DNA from: Gardnerella kenyensis
GTDB lineage: Bacteria > Actinomycetota > Actinomycetes > Actinomycetales > Bifidobacteriaceae
Length of the DNA: 5,690 nt
Reading direction: 5' to 3'
Assembly: GCA_003585735.1 (NCBI GenBank)
Contig: NQOH01000002.1
Span: 78,570-84,259, forward strand
A program made the position numbers and the translations under genes. Position 1 is the stretch's first letter. Every line of letters begins with the position of its first letter. Shown here piece by piece: positions 5,067-5,690 of the stretch. Under the pieces are notes generated by a model. The model did no database searches and was not told the origin of the DNA. It worked only from the letters and a program-made list of their open reading frames with translations.

Positions 5067-5642
5067 ATGGATATTGAAGAAGCTCTTGCCGGTTTGGTTG
5101 CAGCGTTGAAAGCTGGCTCAACATTTGAAAACGTAATTCAGTGTGATGCTGAGCTTTCTAAGCGTACTAAATTTGCTGCTGTAAATACGAATCTTATTTA
5201 CTTATGGCTTTACGCTAAATGTTTGCCAAAAAATCGCGTCATATCTAATAGCCAAAAAAGTCGACTTGAAAAACATATGCATAGCGTTGCAGAAAATCTT
5301 ATGTCGGCTTATAAATTAAGTAACACTTTGGGCTGTTCTATAACTACTTGCGTTGAAGCAACTTCTGCTTCGTACCATGCCAAGCGTCGTGCAGAAGATT
5401 TACGTAATGACGTTGCTTCTATGCCAAAATCAACTATAAAATTGCTTACCGCTTTACCTGTTTTGTCTCTGTTGGCTGGTGAATTGCTAGGTGGGCATCC
5501 AATTCTTATTCTTATTACAACAATTCACGGATGGGTTTTATTAGCTACTGGTGCAACGTGTTATAGCTTGGGGCTAGCTTGGGTGCGTTCTATGTTGAGA
5601 ATATCTCAGCGCACTATGTCTAATGCTGCGTTAAGGAGCTAA
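5067..5642 (+). CDS. tadB: Tad pilus inner-membrane platform protein, TadB-like (T2SF family)
   Basis: A 191-aa protein of the type II secretion F (T2SF) family as found in Tad loci. TadB and TadC form the membrane platform on which the TadA ATPase acts. Residues 1-120 form the cytoplasmic helical T2SF part, opening with the amphipathic segment EEALAGLVAALKAG (4-17) and including LSNTLGCSITTCVEA (84-98) and the charged helix AKRRAEDLRNDV (105-116). Two hydrophobic helices follow at about 125-142 and 145-172, then a basic C-tail with R174, R178 and R182. It is shorter than proteobacterial TadB but similar to the compact actinobacterial form. An in-frame TTG at 5055 would add four residues but lies in the ribosome site; ATG 5067 with GGGGG (5057-5061) five bases before it is preferred. 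The label rests on gene order plus the T2SF helix pattern; primary sequence conservation in this family is low. Confidence 0.8.
   Translation: MDIEEALAGLVAALKAGSTFENVIQCDAELSKRTKFAAVNTNLIYLWLYAKCLPKNRVISNSQKSRLEKHMHSVAENLMSAYKLSNTLGCSITTCVEATSASYHAKRRAEDLRNDVASMPKSTIKLLTALPVLSLLAGELLGGHPILILITTIHGWVLLATGATCYSLGLAWVRSMLRISQRTMSNAALRS
5633..5638 (+). promoter_or_regulatory. Ribosome binding site of the next gene
   Basis: AAGGAG sits inside the last codons of tadB, six bases before ATG 5645. It supports a real start there and tight coupling of the two genes. Confidence 0.75.
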
Positions 5643-5644
5643 AT

Positions 5645-5690
5645 ATGCAATACGCGAATCAGCTTTGGATTATTGTGCCAGTATGCGTTG
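5645..5690 (+). CDS. Start of the next Tad gene, probably tadC (partial)
   Basis: Only the first 15 codons are visible, reading MQYANQLWIIVPVCV. The hydrophobic stretch WIIVPVCV looks like the start of a membrane helix. ATG 5645 lies two bases after the tadB stop (5640-5642) and is preceded by a good AAGGAG ribosome site. In Tad loci a second T2SF platform gene, tadC, normally follows tadB, so tadC is the likely identity. That is inferred from gene order; the visible peptide is too short to prove it. Confidence 0.6.
   Translation, partial: MQYANQLWIIVPVCV

Overview
This window looks like chromosomal DNA from a low-GC actinobacterium of the Bifidobacteriaceae, most likely a Gardnerella-type organism. 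That is an inference. It rests on AT-rich third codon positions combined with proteins of actinobacterial type: a short TadA, a Ssd/TadZ-like ATPase with a lysine-less P-loop, and a short TadB. Every gene is on the + strand and no stretch over 300 bases lacks a gene. No tRNA, rRNA, insertion sequence or CRISPR array was seen.

Left part (1-1166): the last 50 codons of purA (adenylosuccinate synthetase), a strong intrinsic-terminator-like hairpin at 186-218, then two crcB/Fluc fluoride-channel genes overlapping by one base (TGATG) and almost certainly translationally coupled. Charge distribution predicts opposite membrane orientations for the two CrcB proteins, as expected for an antiparallel heterodimer. 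Each has lost a different one of the two conserved pore phenylalanines. No fluoride riboswitch was recognised upstream.

Middle (1235-2602): a complete ClC-family H+/Cl- antiporter (clcA) with its selectivity Ser, gating Glu, internal proton Glu and pore Tyr all present. Together with the crcB pair it forms a small halide-transport neighbourhood.

Right part (2712-5690): the start of a Tad (tight adherence, type IVc) pilus locus in the order tadZ, tadA, tadB and the first codons of a probable tadC. TadZ would place or nucleate the machine, TadA is the assembly ATPase, and TadB with TadC form the membrane platform. Pilin, pseudopilin and peptidase genes would be expected downstream.

The most unusual signal is non-coding. 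All four genes followed by a real spacer (crcB2, clcA, tadZ, tadA) have a short direct tandem duplication lying on or next to the stop codon, each with a different sequence and period (11, 20, 15/16 and 12 bp). A 21-bp element is also shared, with two mismatches, between the leaders of tadZ and tadB.
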